From Desulfopila sp. IMCC35008 (GTDB lineage: Bacteria > Desulfobacterota > Desulfobulbia > Desulfobulbales > Desulfocapsaceae), in assembly GCF_010646885.2 (NCBI RefSeq), contig NZ_CP050700.1, positions 842,001 to 906,000 of the forward strand: a stretch of DNA of 64,000 bases. Direction: 5' to 3'. This document shows positions 10,007-19,429 of this stretch, piece after piece. The notes beneath the pieces were generated by a model that was given only the letters and a program-made list of their open reading frames with translations, made no database searches and was not told the DNA's origin. How positions within the stretch are numbered: position 1 is the first letter of the stretch; the number at the start of each line of letters is the position of its first letter. Position numbers and translations under genes: made by a program.

Positions 10007-10948
10007 TTATCGTTCACCTTTCCTGAATGGTATCAGCAGGGCCTTGGGATAGGCGGACCTGCGGGACATGACTATGAGGGCGATGATGGAGACAACATAT
10101 GGCATCATCAGGTAGAACTGATAGGGAATAGCTATGCCGGCCTGTTGCTGCACCCGCATCTGCAGGGCGTCGAAGGCGGCGAATATGAGTGTGCCAAGGA
10201 GTGCTTTACCTGGATGCCACGAAGAAAACACCACCAGGGCGATGCAAATCCAGCCCCGACCGTTCACCATGCCGATGTAAAATGCGTCGAAAGCCGACAT
10301 GGTCAAAAACGCCCCACCCACGGCCATGAGGCTGCTGCCGGCCATTACCGCGAACGTCCTGATGGCAAAGACCGACAGCCCCTGAGATTCTACTGCCAGT
10401 GGGTTCTCGCCGGTCATACAGAGGGCGAGTCCCGCCGGGGTACGCCTCAGGAAATAGGCCACTCCCACCACAGCCCCAATGGCCAGGACGGTGAGAGGCG
10501 ACTGGCTGAACAGCACCTCGCCAAGAAACGGTATTTCGCTGAGGACAGGGATCTGTATCGGTTCAAATGGGGTGATCTTGGGTGGGGTGGTGATGTCCGG
10601 CAAAAGCATCCTGAAGGCAAAGGACGAAAGGGCAGTGGCCAGCATGGTGATACCCAGCCCCGTCACATGCTGGGAAAGGCCGAGATGGACCGTGAACAGG
10701 GCATGCAGCAATCCGAACATCGCTCCCACGAAGGCGGCGAACAGTACCCCCGTCCAGAGGTCTCCTCCGAAATAGACCCAGATCCAGCCGGTCATGCAGC
10801 CGGCGGCCATGATCCCTTCGATGCCGAGGTTGAGGACACCGGCGCGTTCACAGATCAATTCACCGAGGGTGCCGAAGATAAGCGGTGTCGCCATTCGAAT
10901 TGTTGCGGCCCAGAATCCCGCCTCGAATATGAGTTGAACAATATCCAT
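10007..10948 (-). CDS. Nucleoside-type ABC transporter permease 2 (BmpA-system)
   Basis: The product has 313 residues if started at the ATG at 10948 (MDIVQLIFEAGFW), 5 bases after the first permease stops. A longer frame exists upstream but overlaps that permease and adds no family sequence. It is a membrane protein with about eight segments of the BPD_transp_2 family. It carries the typical blocks GELICERAGVLNLGIEGIM and AVGGAFLTMSAF. It pairs with the permease at 10954-12003, the ATPase at 12000-13550 and the BMP binding protein. In known systems (NupNOPQ, YufNOPQ) the pair imports purine or pyrimidine nucleosides. Confidence 0.88.
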   Translation of the reverse strand: MDIVQLIFEAGFWAATIRMATPLIFGTLGELICERAGVLNLGIEGIMAAGCMTGWIWVYFGGDLWTGVLFAAFVGAMFGLLHALFTVHLGLSQHVTGLGITMLATALSSFAFRMLLPDITTPPKITPFEPIQIPVLSEIPFLGEVLFSQSPLTVLAIGAVVGVAYFLRRTPAGLALCMTGENPLAVESQGLSVFAIRTFAVMAGSSLMAVGGAFLTMSAFDAFYIGMVNGRGWICIALVVFSSWHPGKALLGTLIFAAFDALQMRVQQQAGIAIPYQFYLMMPYVVSIIALIVMSRRSAYPKALLIPFRKGER

Positions 10949-10953
10949 GACCT

Positions 10954-12003
10954 TTATTTCCACCTGATTCGGTATTTGGTAAACAACATGCTGAACAGCA
11001 CGGCGAGAAGCGAAACCGCCGTGGCTACATCTGCAATATAATTGGAGATATTCAGCGACCTGCTCATAGAGTCGGCGCCAATCGACAGCACAGCAATAAA
11101 AAAGGCTGAGAGCACCACTCCCAAGGGATGCAAGGCTGCCAGCATGGCCACCACGATGCCGGAGTAGCCGAATCCTGGTGAGAGATCGGTGGTCAGGTAG
11201 CCCTTGAGGCCGCACAGTTCCGTTACACCGGTGATGCCCGCCAATCCCCCGGAGATGATGGCGGTGCGGAAGACCACGGAGTTGACCGGAATACCGGCGA
11301 AGTTGCTGGCCTTCTGGTTGTAACCTACGGCCCTGATCTCATAGCCCCAGGTGGTGTACTTCATCAACAGCCAGACGGCAACAGACGCTGCCAGCGCTAT
11401 GACCAGTCCCCAGTGCAGCCTGGTCTTGGGCAGCAGGTTGCCGATAACAGCAGAATCGACTACGGGTGCGGCCTGGGGCCAACCCATGGCCATGGGATCT
11501 TTCCAGGGCCCGAAAACCAACCAGTTGACGAAGAGCAGGACGATGAAATTCATGAGCAAAGTGGTGACAACCTCATCCACCGCAAGTCTGGTTTTCAAGA
11601 GGGCCGGGCCAAGCAGCAGCAGCCCGCCGGCCAGGGCTCCGGCCAGGAACAGAAAAGGAATCATAAGCCAGGTGGGGAAATCCACCATGCCCGTGCCCAG
11701 CCAGGTGGCGATACAGGCCCCGGCATAGAGCTGGCCTTCCGCACCTATGTTCCACAGTTTCGCTCTGAAAGCGACTGCGACGGCGAGGCCGGTGAAGATC
11801 AGGGGGATTGTCCGGGTGAGGGTTTCGGAAATGGCGAATTTTGAGCCCACAGCTCCTTTGAACAGCAGTAGAAACGCCTCCACGGGTGAGGCCCCGGCCC
11901 AGAGGATCAGTGCTGAGCAGCAGAGCAGGGCGATCGCAGCCGCACTGAGCGGCACCAGCGCCTTGAGTTTCACGCTGCTCTGTTCACGGGGTTCCAGTCT
12001 CAT
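10954..12003 (-). CDS. Nucleoside-type ABC transporter permease 1 (BmpA-system)
   Basis: A 349-residue inner-membrane protein with about ten hydrophobic segments. Typical BPD_transp_2 blocks are RTIPLIFTGLAVAVAFRA, LWNIGAEGQLYAGA and GFGYSGIVVAMLA. The start ATG at 12003 overlaps the last bases of the upstream ATPase gene, implying translational coupling. It is predicted to form the transport channel with the second permease. The similarity is to NupP/YufP-type nucleoside importers. Confidence 0.88.
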   Translation of the reverse strand: MRLEPREQSSVKLKALVPLSAAAIALLCCSALILWAGASPVEAFLLLFKGAVGSKFAISETLTRTIPLIFTGLAVAVAFRAKLWNIGAEGQLYAGACIATWLGTGMVDFPTWLMIPFLFLAGALAGGLLLLGPALLKTRLAVDEVVTTLLMNFIVLLFVNWLVFGPWKDPMAMGWPQAAPVVDSAVIGNLLPKTRLHWGLVIALAASVAVWLLMKYTTWGYEIRAVGYNQKASNFAGIPVNSVVFRTAIISGGLAGITGVTELCGLKGYLTTDLSPGFGYSGIVVAMLAALHPLGVVLSAFFIAVLSIGADSMSRSLNISNYIADVATAVSLLAVLFSMLFTKYRIRWK

Positions 12004-13550
12004 GGTTGTACCTCCTTGAGCAGCAGCGAGTGGACCACGTCGCGATGACCGCTCATGGCCAGGCCCAGCTCGGCAGCCGTGGTCTGCGCCGGATCGATGG
12101 GCGGTGAGAGGCTGCCCTGGTACATGACCTGGATGGCATCGGCAATGGTGAACAGCTCATCGAGATCTTCGGAGATGACAATAACACCGGCTCCTTTTCC
12201 GCTGGCCTCGATAAGCTGCTGGTGAACGAAGGTTGTGGCCCCCACATCAAGCCCCCAGGTGGGCTGGTTGGCAAGGATGACCCGTGGGTTTTCAGACATC
12301 ACTCTTCCAAGTATGAGCTTTTGCATATTCCCCCCGGACATGGTGCGGGCATTAGCAGCGAGTCCACCGCAGCGGATGTCGTAATCCTCGATCAACTCGG
12401 AGGTATGGTCGGCAAGACCGTTGTGGTTGATTACACCAAACCGGCTGAACTCCTTTTTCCAGTATTTTTCAAGGGCAACATTTTCCACTACACTCATATC
12501 ACCAATCAGCCCTGTCGAAGTGCGGTCTTCTGGAATCCGACCCACCCCGTTTTTCAACATGTACAGCGGTTTGAGCCTGGTAAGCGTCTCTCCGTGCAGC
12601 TGTACTTCCCCTGATGATGGGACAAGCAGCCCGGAGACCAGATCGGCCAGATGGGTCTGGCCGTTTCCTGAGACTCCGGCAATACCGATGATCTCACCGC
12701 TGCGAAGCGTGAGTGAGAGGTCGCTCAGCAACTGCTGGCCATTGCGGTTGACCGTGCTGATTCTTGTGAACTGCAGGAGGGGCTTCCCCGGACTTAACTC
12801 CTTGCGCTTGACCGTCGGCAGCTGTCCGCCGACCATTTCCCGGGCAAGTTCTTCAGCCGTAGTTTCTGTGGTGGCACACCGGAAGGTGACTTTGCCGTGA
12901 CGCAGTACAACGCAGCGGTCGCTGACCGCCATGACCTCCCGCAATTTGTGGGTGATGAAGATGACCGCGAGACCTTCAGCTACCAGAAGCTTGAGGGTGG
13001 CGAAGAGATGATCGCTCTCCTGGGGCGTCAGCACCGAGGTCGGTTCGTCAAGAATCAGCACCCTGGTATCCCTGTACAGCGCTTTCAGGATCTCCACCCT
13101 CTGGCGCTGCCCCACAGAGAGGTTTCCTACCATAGAGTTTGAGTTGACATCGATCTCGTACTGATCGGCGAGACGCTTGATTTTTTGCCTCGCCTCGTTC
13201 TTTTTCCTGTGAAAGGAGAAAATCGGCTCGGTTCCAAGGGTGATGTTGTCGAGAACCGACATGTTGTCAGCCAGGGTAAAATGCTGATGGACCATCCCAA
13301 GTCCTGCCCGTAAGGCATCCCGAGGGGAGCCGGCAGCCAGTGGTTTGCCGCCAAATTCAACGCTCCCTGTATCCGCCACGTAATGACCAAAGAGGATGTT
13401 CATCAGGGTGGTTTTACCCGCTCCGTTTTCCCCGAGCAAGGCAAGTATTTCGCCACTGTTCAGTTCCAGGTTAATGTCGTCATTGGCGACCAGTGAGCCA
13501 AAAGACTTGGTAATATTCTGCAGGCTGAGAAGCGGAGTGTGGTGGTCCAT
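12000..13550 (-). CDS. Nucleoside-type ABC transporter ATPase, two ATP-binding domains
   Basis: A 516-residue cytoplasmic ATPase with two tandem ABC domains, as in sugar (RbsA, MglA) and nucleoside (YufO) importers. Domain 1 has Walker A GENGAGKTT near residue 40, the signature LSVGQRQRVEI and Walker B VLILDEPTSVL. Domain 2 has a degenerate Walker A, GVSGNGQTHL, with Gln in place of Lys. This is usual in the family, where one site is weak. Its signature is MSGGNMQKLILGR. It energises the two permeases encoded downstream. Confidence 0.92.
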   Translation of the reverse strand: MDHHTPLLSLQNITKSFGSLVANDDINLELNSGEILALLGENGAGKTTLMNILFGHYVADTGSVEFGGKPLAAGSPRDALRAGLGMVHQHFTLADNMSVLDNITLGTEPIFSFHRKKNEARQKIKRLADQYEIDVNSNSMVGNLSVGQRQRVEILKALYRDTRVLILDEPTSVLTPQESDHLFATLKLLVAEGLAVIFITHKLREVMAVSDRCVVLRHGKVTFRCATTETTAEELAREMVGGQLPTVKRKELSPGKPLLQFTRISTVNRNGQQLLSDLSLTLRSGEIIGIAGVSGNGQTHLADLVSGLLVPSSGEVQLHGETLTRLKPLYMLKNGVGRIPEDRTSTGLIGDMSVVENVALEKYWKKEFSRFGVINHNGLADHTSELIEDYDIRCGGLAANARTMSGGNMQKLILGRVMSENPRVILANQPTWGLDVGATTFVHQQLIEASGKGAGVIVISEDLDELFTIADAIQVMYQGSLSPPIDPAQTTAAELGLAMSGHRDVVHSLLLKEVQP

Positions 13551-13607
13551 GCAGGAGTCCCATCACCGCCGGTCTCCACTTTGCGGGAGCCGGCGGATCG
13601 GCTAGAA

Positions 13608-14600
13608 TTAGAATGTTGATTTGGGTTCTTCGTCTATAATCTCAACGGTGAAGGAACCGGCATTGATCGCCTCGGCAGTTTCGACAATCTTGGCCTTGAT
13701 CTCAGCGGGGAGCTTGTCCTCAAACTCGTAGTAGGGGGATAGGCTTGCTCCGCCTTTGGCCATCATGGTCCACTCGCGGTAATCCTCTGCCTTGAAGGTT
13801 CCGGCCTTGACTCTTTCAACAGCGTGGCCGATGGCAGATTCCATATGCCAGAGTGCGGAAGCTACAACCACGTCGCTACCATTCTCTTCCTTGTTCATGT
13901 CGTTGACATTTCCAAACGCAACAATACCTTTCTCACGGGCCGCATCAACCACTCCTGCACGCTCTGCATACAGGACATCCACACCGGATTCAACCTGGGC
14001 GTAGGCGAACTCCTTGGCCTTTGGGGGATCGTACCAGGAGCCGATGAATGACACCTTGAACTGGACATCCGGATTGACCGATTTGGCGCCAGCCATAAAG
14101 GCGTGGAACAGTCTGTTCACCTCGCCAATCGGGTAGCCGCCAACCATGCCTATCTTGTTGCTCTTGGTCATGGTGCCGGCAATCATACCCATCAGGTAGC
14201 ACGGCTCGTGGATGTAGTTATCGAACACGGACATGTTTGTGCCGTGGGGACCGAAAGAGTCACCCATAAGGAAAGCTACCTCCGGATAGTCATCGGCCAC
14301 TTTGCGCACATCGCGGGAGATGCCGAAGGCCTCACCGACGATTAAAGCAACACCAGCCTCGGCATACTCACGGAGTACACGGATGTAGTCGGTATTGGAA
14401 ACCTTCTCGGAAAAAACATACTCAACTTCGCCTTTCTCTGAAAGCGACAGTAGTGCCTTATGCAGAGTGGCATCCCATTTCTGCTGGATCGGCTGTGTGT
14501 AGATCCCGGCCACTTTGATTTTGGCTGCCAGGGCGTTGCCGGGCAGCCAGAGCGGAAGTGCCACCAGGATAAAGCTTATCAGTTTCAAATACTTTCCCAT
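13608..14600 (-). CDS. bmpA: BMP-family substrate-binding protein (BmpA/PnrA-like)
   Basis: A periplasmic binding protein of the basic membrane protein family. I chose the ATG at 14600, 9 bases after AAGGAG. The ATG at 14606 is too close to that site. The signal peptide is MGKYLKLISFILVALPLW, cleaved near NALAA. There is no lipobox Cys, unlike many lipoprotein BMPs. Mature blocks typical of the family are IYTQPIQQKWDATLH and KIGMVGGYPIGEVNR. Relatives bind purine or pyrimidine nucleosides and deliver them to the ABC importer encoded just downstream. It is first in the operon and has its own upstream promoter candidate. Confidence 0.88.
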   Translation of the reverse strand: MGKYLKLISFILVALPLWLPGNALAAKIKVAGIYTQPIQQKWDATLHKALLSLSEKGEVEYVFSEKVSNTDYIRVLREYAEAGVALIVGEAFGISRDVRKVADDYPEVAFLMGDSFGPHGTNMSVFDNYIHEPCYLMGMIAGTMTKSNKIGMVGGYPIGEVNRLFHAFMAGAKSVNPDVQFKVSFIGSWYDPPKAKEFAYAQVESGVDVLYAERAGVVDAAREKGIVAFGNVNDMNKEENGSDVVVASALWHMESAIGHAVERVKAGTFKAEDYREWTMMAKGGASLSPYYEFEDKLPAEIKAKIVETAEAINAGSFTVEIIDEEPKSTF

Positions 14601-14741
14601 TCTCATTTTCTCCTTTTGAGTTGTGAAGATTGCCAGGGTTGACAGTGGCACAGCATGTCGACTGGTACTACCACCCAGGTTTTTCTTCATGTAAAATCGT
14701 ACGAACGGACCCGCGGATCAGACATGCATCTCGTCGGGTGA

Positions 14742-14769
14742 AGTTTACACGCTGGCGGCAAAGTATCAA
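14742..14769 (-). promoter_or_regulatory. Candidate sigma70 promoter of the bmpA operon
   Basis: On the minus strand TTGATA (14764-14769) and TAAACT (14742-14747) are separated by 16 bases. They lie about 140 bases before the bmpA start. The leader contains the small hairpin CTGGGTGGTAGTACCAG. I could not match the leader to a known purine riboswitch. Confidence 0.4.
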
Positions 14770-14792
14770 AATCTATACCATGCCGAAATGAA

Positions 14793-14816
14793 AACCGGCA
14801 TTGCCGGTTAATTTTT
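14793..14816 (+). terminator. Short GC hairpin followed by a T run
   Basis: AACCGGC and GCCGGTT form a 7-bp stem with a 3-base loop, followed closely by TTTTT at 14812-14816 on the plus strand. It lies between the divergent bmpA operon and the IS91-like element, with no plus-strand gene ending here. It may insulate the two, or be a remnant. Confidence 0.35.
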
Positions 14817-15198
14817 CTTATTCTTTCAGAATGCACCTGAATTTACCAGCTATCGATCCGAAAAGTTTCGCAAGAGTTGGAGGCACTTTTGCCACAGGAG
14901 CTTACACATAATTGTCAAAATCAGGTCTACAGATAACAAAAATGTCATGAAAGAATAGCTTTGCAGATAATGGCTCATTATGTGGCTGATTCCTGTATAT
15001 CCATGCGGGAGGTGCACAGGAAGAACTGAACAGCTCCGCTATGCTCCGCAGAAAAACCAACAACCAGCACTTGCAGTAACCTCAACAACCCAACTTGGCC
15101 GGCACTTCTCAGTTAATCATTTTTGCTATACCCGCCTTTCTGATAAATAGAAATAAGCAGTACCACGTCTATTCATCTCAACAGCAGGGAGGTAGATC

Positions 15199-16097
15199 AT
15201 GCCTAATCCAATCAAGAAGAAACTCATCGACCACATGGAAATTTACCAGCTCAGCAAGCAGACCCAGAAGGGGTACATTAGCGGAGTCAGATGTCTGGCC
15301 AAACACTACGATACGTCCCCGGAGCATCTGAGTAACGATCAGGTCCGGGAATACTTTCGCCATCTGCTGCTTGAAAAGAAACTGGCTCATTCGTCATGCA
15401 AGGCCTATCTCGCCGGTATTACCTATTTCTATCGCCATATCTGTGGACGGGAAGTTGATGATCGTTTTGGTTTACCACCGCGACCAATGGGAAGAAAACT
15501 ACCGGCAGTACTGTCCATGGAAGAAGTCAACAGGCTCCTTAACTGCATCGACAACCTCAAGCATAGAGTTCTGCTCAAGACCATATACAGTGCCGGGCTC
15601 AGGGTCGGGGAAGCAATACGTCTCAAGCCAGAACATATCGAAAGCGACCCGTCGCGGATGGTGATCCGTGTGGAACAGGGGAAGGGGCGTAAAGACCGTT
15701 ATACGGTACTGTCCAAACATCTGCTGCACGAACTGAGGGCTTATTGGATTGAATACTCCCCGAAGCACTGGTTGTTCCCCGGGCAGAAGGCCGGAACTCA
15801 TATCACGAATGTTTCCGTATCTCAGGTTTTGTACGACGCTAAAAAAAAATTGGTTTAACCAAAGAGTGCAGCCTCCATACCCTCCGGCACAGCTTCGAAG
15901 TCTCGCTCCGCTCCCTATCTGCTACCCATCTCCTTTATAAAGGTTACGATCTCTATACCATCAGCCAACTGCTTGGCCACAATACCATAGAAACAACCAC
16001 GATCTATCTGCATCTGGTTCCAGCCCGTTACGTCCAGCTTAAAAGTCCACTCGATCTGATGGACGAGCAACAGGAGGGCGAAAATGAAAGACAATAG
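15199..16097 (+). pseudogene. Tyrosine recombinase of IS91-like element, frameshifted at a nine-A run
   Basis: The first 219 codons give a SAM-like core-binding domain and the start of a XerD-type catalytic domain (TIYSAGLRVGEAIRL with the first catalytic Arg). The frame ends at 15858 just after nine A residues (15841-15849). A -1 shift there restores the rest: SLHTLRHSF (HxxR box), then [21 protein letters not shown] and TIYLHL with the Tyr nucleophile, stopping at 16097 and overlapping the transposase start. Eight extra residues (EVSLRSLS) separate HSF from ATHLL. The A run could allow programmed -1 slippage, so a functional fusion is possible. A simple mutation is equally likely. Confidence 0.75.
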
Positions 16098-17268
16098 CAG
16101 AACGCCTGAACTCGCCGATATCTTCGCACGATATGGAAAACGGTTCTGGGAGGAGAACATAATCACCGCTCAGCAGTTCAAGGTAATGAAGCGCATTGAA
16201 ATATGCTGTACCGCGGCACTTGGCGGACATATCGAAGCCTGCGATCACTGCGGCCATACGCAAAACGCATACAACTCCTGCCGGGACAGACACTGCCCAA
16301 AATGCCAGACACTGGTCAAAGAAAAATGGCTCAATAACAGGAAGGCTGAGTTGCTGCCCTGTTCCTATTTTCACAATGTCTTTACGTTACCGCACGAGCT
16401 TAATCCTTTTATCATGATCAATAAAAAAATCATGCTGGGTATGCTGTTTTCAGCGGTCAAGGAAACATTGCAGGCCTTCTCCCGTGATCCACAGTGGCGT
16501 CTTGAGGGCCAACTTGGCTTCATCTCCGTGCTCCACACATGGAATCAGAAACTCATGGATCACTACCACCTGCAATGTATTATCCCGGCAGGAGCACTTT
16601 CATATGACCGTAAAAAGTGGATTGGTGCCAGAACAAAATATTTGTTCAAGGTGCAATCCCTGGCCAAAGAGTTTCAGAGAAGATATCTGAATAAACTGGA
16701 AAAAGCGTATCGTAAAAACAGCCTGTCCTTCTATGGTAAAACGGAGATGTATAGCAATGAGAAACATTTTCTGAAACTACTTGCAGCGTTATGGGACAAA
16801 CAATGGATTACTTATGCCAAGCAGCCGTTCGGAGGGCCGGAGCAGGTGCTCGAATATTTGGGCCGCTATACGCACCGGGTTGCCATCACCAACAATCGGA
16901 TTGTTGCAATCGATGACGGCCGAATACGATTCAGGTATCGGGATCGCAGTGACGAAAATAAAGAAAAAGAGCTCACACTCAGCGCTGAAGAATTTATCCG
17001 GCGCTTTCTCCTACATGTGCTCCCAAACGGCTTTACCAAGATCCGATATTACGGATTCCTGGCACATGCCAACAAGAAGACCTGCATTAAGTTGATTCGT
17101 ACGTTGATCGGTGCAACCACCGTATACGAGAAAACGCTGGTAGAAAACGTTCAGGAGATGATGCTTCGTTTAACTGGCATTGACATCTGCTGCTGCCCGC
17201 AGTGCGATAAAGGGAAGATGGTATATTTCAGGCCAATTGAAGGGTCAGTTTATGACGATACCTCCTAA
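16084..17268 (+). CDS. IS91-family HUH transposase (Y2)
   Basis: A 394-residue protein with an N-terminal zinc-binding domain ([19 protein letters not shown], then PKC, about residues 51-76) and a catalytic Y2 domain. The tyrosine pair is in LEYLGRYTH (YxxxY). The expected HUH motif (normally DHxHLHC) reads DHYHLQC at residues 159-165. The second metal-binding His is therefore replaced by Gln164, which should weaken or abolish nicking. The gene overlaps the end of the shifted recombinase frame by 14 bases. IS91 enzymes move by rolling-circle transposition. Confidence 0.88.
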   Translation: MKDNSRTPELADIFARYGKRFWEENIITAQQFKVMKRIEICCTAALGGHIEACDHCGHTQNAYNSCRDRHCPKCQTLVKEKWLNNRKAELLPCSYFHNVFTLPHELNPFIMINKKIMLGMLFSAVKETLQAFSRDPQWRLEGQLGFISVLHTWNQKLMDHYHLQCIIPAGALSYDRKKWIGARTKYLFKVQSLAKEFQRRYLNKLEKAYRKNSLSFYGKTEMYSNEKHFLKLLAALWDKQWITYAKQPFGGPEQVLEYLGRYTHRVAITNNRIVAIDDGRIRFRYRDRSDENKEKELTLSAEEFIRRFLLHVLPNGFTKIRYYGFLAHANKKTCIKLIRTLIGATTVYEKTLVENVQEMMLRLTGIDICCCPQCDKGKMVYFRPIEGSVYDDTS

Positions 17269-17848
17269 CCAAGCTTGCTTTATTTATTACAGGATCATGC
17301 GGTCGTAGTTACCCCGGCAGTGGGAAAAACAGGATAACTGCGTCTTGAACAGGTGAAAATGACAACCAAATGACCAGTGAAAAACCGAAATTATACGGTA
17401 TATAGAGAAATCTGTGCGAAAACAAATCAATTTTTATTGGAATAGATGGAATACGCACTTCTCAACGGTGACTGTGGATCACTTAACAGTAACCCAGAAC
17501 CCCATTCAATCCCCATAGCTCCATCCTTCCGGTTGTAATCCGCTACGCACTTCAGTTCTTCAGGATTATCAATAATTGCAATAGACTTCGATGTAGGCTG
17601 GAATGTCACTGGAGTGCAACTATTGATAACCCTATTCTATTTCTATTCTATCAACCTAAACCTTACCCAATTGAGAAAGTCTGAAGATTTCCATGTAACA
17701 CATTAGAGTTAAACAAAAACTCGTCGTTATAGTGTGTTACGTAAAGCTTTCCGTGAGTAGGCAAACGTACCACCATAGGATTATTACACCTGCACACCTT
17801 TCCTGCTATGCATAAAAGGCGTGCAGGTGGCTGGAACAAAATATTTCT
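17269..17848. other. Intergenic region after the IS91-like element, with a possible relic
   Basis: A 60-codon minus frame (17427-17609) reads plausibly as protein (ELKCVADYNRKDGAMGIEWG). It faintly recalls the C-terminus of RmlC-type sugar epimerases, but I cannot assign it. At 17788-17802 and 17813-17827 there is a 15-base inverted repeat with one mismatch (ACCTGCACACCTTTC arm) just after the sulfatase-like gene. It lacks a T run, so it may be a weak terminator or a processed RNA end. Confidence 0.4.
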
Positions 17849-19429
17849 TTAAGATGCCCTTAGTTCTGCCATGAAGACGCGGAGCTCATCAAGGAGTTCT
17901 TCAGCCACGTCCTGATTATCAGCTGCTATATTGTTGAGCTGAAACGGGTCTTTCTCTCGATCATAAAGCTCATTTCTTTCAGGAACCTCACTGGAAGCTG
18001 CAGAGGTGCAGGTCCACTGGTCTTCACCGTCAAGTGTAGCCTGTTTTTTATGCTCTTCATAGGCACGGTTTAAGAAAGCGGTATCCCTGTCCTCAACCGC
18101 ATTTGCCTTGGCAACTTCTCTCAAGTGGGCGGTGGACTCTGCAAGGCCTGAGCCGTAGATACCGAAACGGGCATCCGCAATAGATTTTTCATCATCTTTC
18201 AACCAGTGGATGTATGACCACTTATCTGTGATGATCGACCAGGAAAACTTGAAGTAGCCGGCAATAGCAAAGTCCCTTACCTTCTCCACCTCACCCTTTG
18301 CTAATGGCAGCAGGCTGAATCCCTGCATGGTGGGGTGAGCACCTATACCAAGCGCATCCATAACGGTGGGTGCCACATCACATGACTGCACAAAGCTCTT
18401 CACCCTTCTGCCGGCAGGAACATCCGGGGCTCTCAGGATAAATGGGATGTGGGCAAGTTCCTCGTAAGGCCATGGCCGGCATTTTCGCATCAAACCGTGG
18501 CCATGCTCTCCGTTACCCATGGGTGAACCGTGATCGGAAACCAGCATGATAGTGGTGTTCTGATCAAGTCCCATTGCTCGTACCTGATCCAGGAGCCAGC
18601 CAAACCATTTGTCGCACATGGTCACCTTTTCCGCATAGAGCATACGAATGTGATGCAATTCTTCCTCGGTGTACAGGTCATCCACATCACCCTGGATTGG
18701 CAGAAACATATCCTTGCCCTCATAGTCAGGATCATACATGCACTTCAGGTCCGGATCATAGACAGAGGGTGCATCCCATGGCTCGTGCGGATCAAAGCTG
18801 TCAATCCAGAGCATAAAGGATTTGTTCGGGTCTGTATCTTCCAGATAGCTGACTGCCTGTTTCATTACCTGGGCCACATGCTGGTCCTCATCGGACTTCC
18901 AGTACTGACGCTCTTTTAAGTGGCACTCAACCTGATTGAGCATCGGTTGCATAACATTTTCACCCAAAATCTCATCGGCCGACTCCAGGACATGATCCTC
19001 ATAGTAGTCTTCCGCCTTCAGGCTTGTCAGTTCGTCATGTGCATAGTACTGATGATCGGTTTCATGGCCGTGGATGAAGTGAACCTTGTCAAAACCACGG
19101 GAATAACCGAATTTAGGCAGCCTGAAAGGACCTGAGTCGTGGACCAAGGCGCTGTCAATCGGGTGTCCCCAACAAAGGTCTGCTATGGTAGTATCGTTAA
19201 CATCGAGCTGGGACCAGCCCTTAACCGGCAGGGTATACCTTCCCGTCAGCATTGCCCGGCGGCACGGTACGGTAGGCAACCCTTCGGTGTAGGCGTTTTC
19301 AAAAACAACACCCTGGTCGGCAAATTTGTCAATATTCGGGGTTTTGATCCAGTCATTGCCATAGGCGCCAAGATAGTTGAACTGCAAGGTATCCATCATG
19401 ACCACAATAACATTTTTCTGTTCTTTCAT
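17849..19429 (-). CDS. Sulfatase/alkaline-phosphatase-superfamily hydrolase with non-canonical nucleophile site
   Basis: The product has 526 residues and no signal peptide, so it is probably cytoplasmic. The N-terminal NVIVVMMDTLQFNYLGAYG is the sulfatase metal motif with Asp13. SDHGSPMGNGEHGHG supplies further metal ligands. The usual CxPxR formylglycine site reads Thr53-Val-Pro-Cys-Arg57 followed by RAMLTGRY. Thr therefore sits where the modified Cys is expected, and the only Cys is three residues later. The enzyme may use Thr as the nucleophile, as phosphatase or phosphodiesterase relatives do, rather than formylglycine. It is the last gene of the minus-strand operon with thioredoxin genes and gntR. 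The substrate is unknown. Confidence 0.82.
   Translation of the reverse strand: MKEQKNVIVVMMDTLQFNYLGAYGNDWIKTPNIDKFADQGVVFENAYTEGLPTVPCRRAMLTGRYTLPVKGWSQLDVNDTTIADLCWGHPIDSALVHDSGPFRLPKFGYSRGFDKVHFIHGHETDHQYYAHDELTSLKAEDYYEDHVLESADEILGENVMQPMLNQVECHLKERQYWKSDEDQHVAQVMKQAVSYLEDTDPNKSFMLWIDSFDPHEPWDAPSVYDPDLKCMYDPDYEGKDMFLPIQGDVDDLYTEEELHHIRMLYAEKVTMCDKWFGWLLDQVRAMGLDQNTTIMLVSDHGSPMGNGEHGHGLMRKCRPWPYEELAHIPFILRAPDVPAGRRVKSFVQSCDVAPTVMDALGIGAHPTMQGFSLLPLAKGEVEKVRDFAIAGYFKFSWSIITDKWSYIHWLKDDEKSIADARFGIYGSGLAESTAHLREVAKANAVEDRDTAFLNRAYEEHKKQATLDGEDQWTCTSAASSEVPERNELYDREKDPFQLNNIAADNQDVAEELLDELRVFMAELRAS

Larger units (their letters stand above)
15199..17268 (+). mobile_element. IS91-like insertion element (recombinase plus HUH transposase)
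   Basis: Two overlapping genes, a tyrosine recombinase and a zinc-finger Y2 HUH transposase, form the two-gene layout of a subgroup of IS91-family elements. The ends were not pinned down because IS91 ends lack inverted repeats. The element lies between two unrelated minus-strand operons. The recombinase is frameshifted and the HUH motif is altered, so it is probably immobile now. Confidence 0.75.

Noticed and set aside
10145..11041. A long plus-strand open frame opposite the ABC permeases
   Set aside because: It is the opposite strand of two well-supported permease genes and has no family features.
10949..11215. A longer start for the second ABC permease
   Set aside because: It would overlap the first permease by 260 bases and adds no family sequence; the ATG at 10948 is consistent with related proteins.
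14601..14760. A purine riboswitch in the bmpA leader
   Set aside because: The leader has hairpins but I could not place the conserved junction bases of the known purine classes.
17788..17827. The inverted repeat after the sulfatase-like gene as a rho-independent terminator
   Set aside because: No T run follows on either strand; it is kept only as a possible weak terminator or RNA end.
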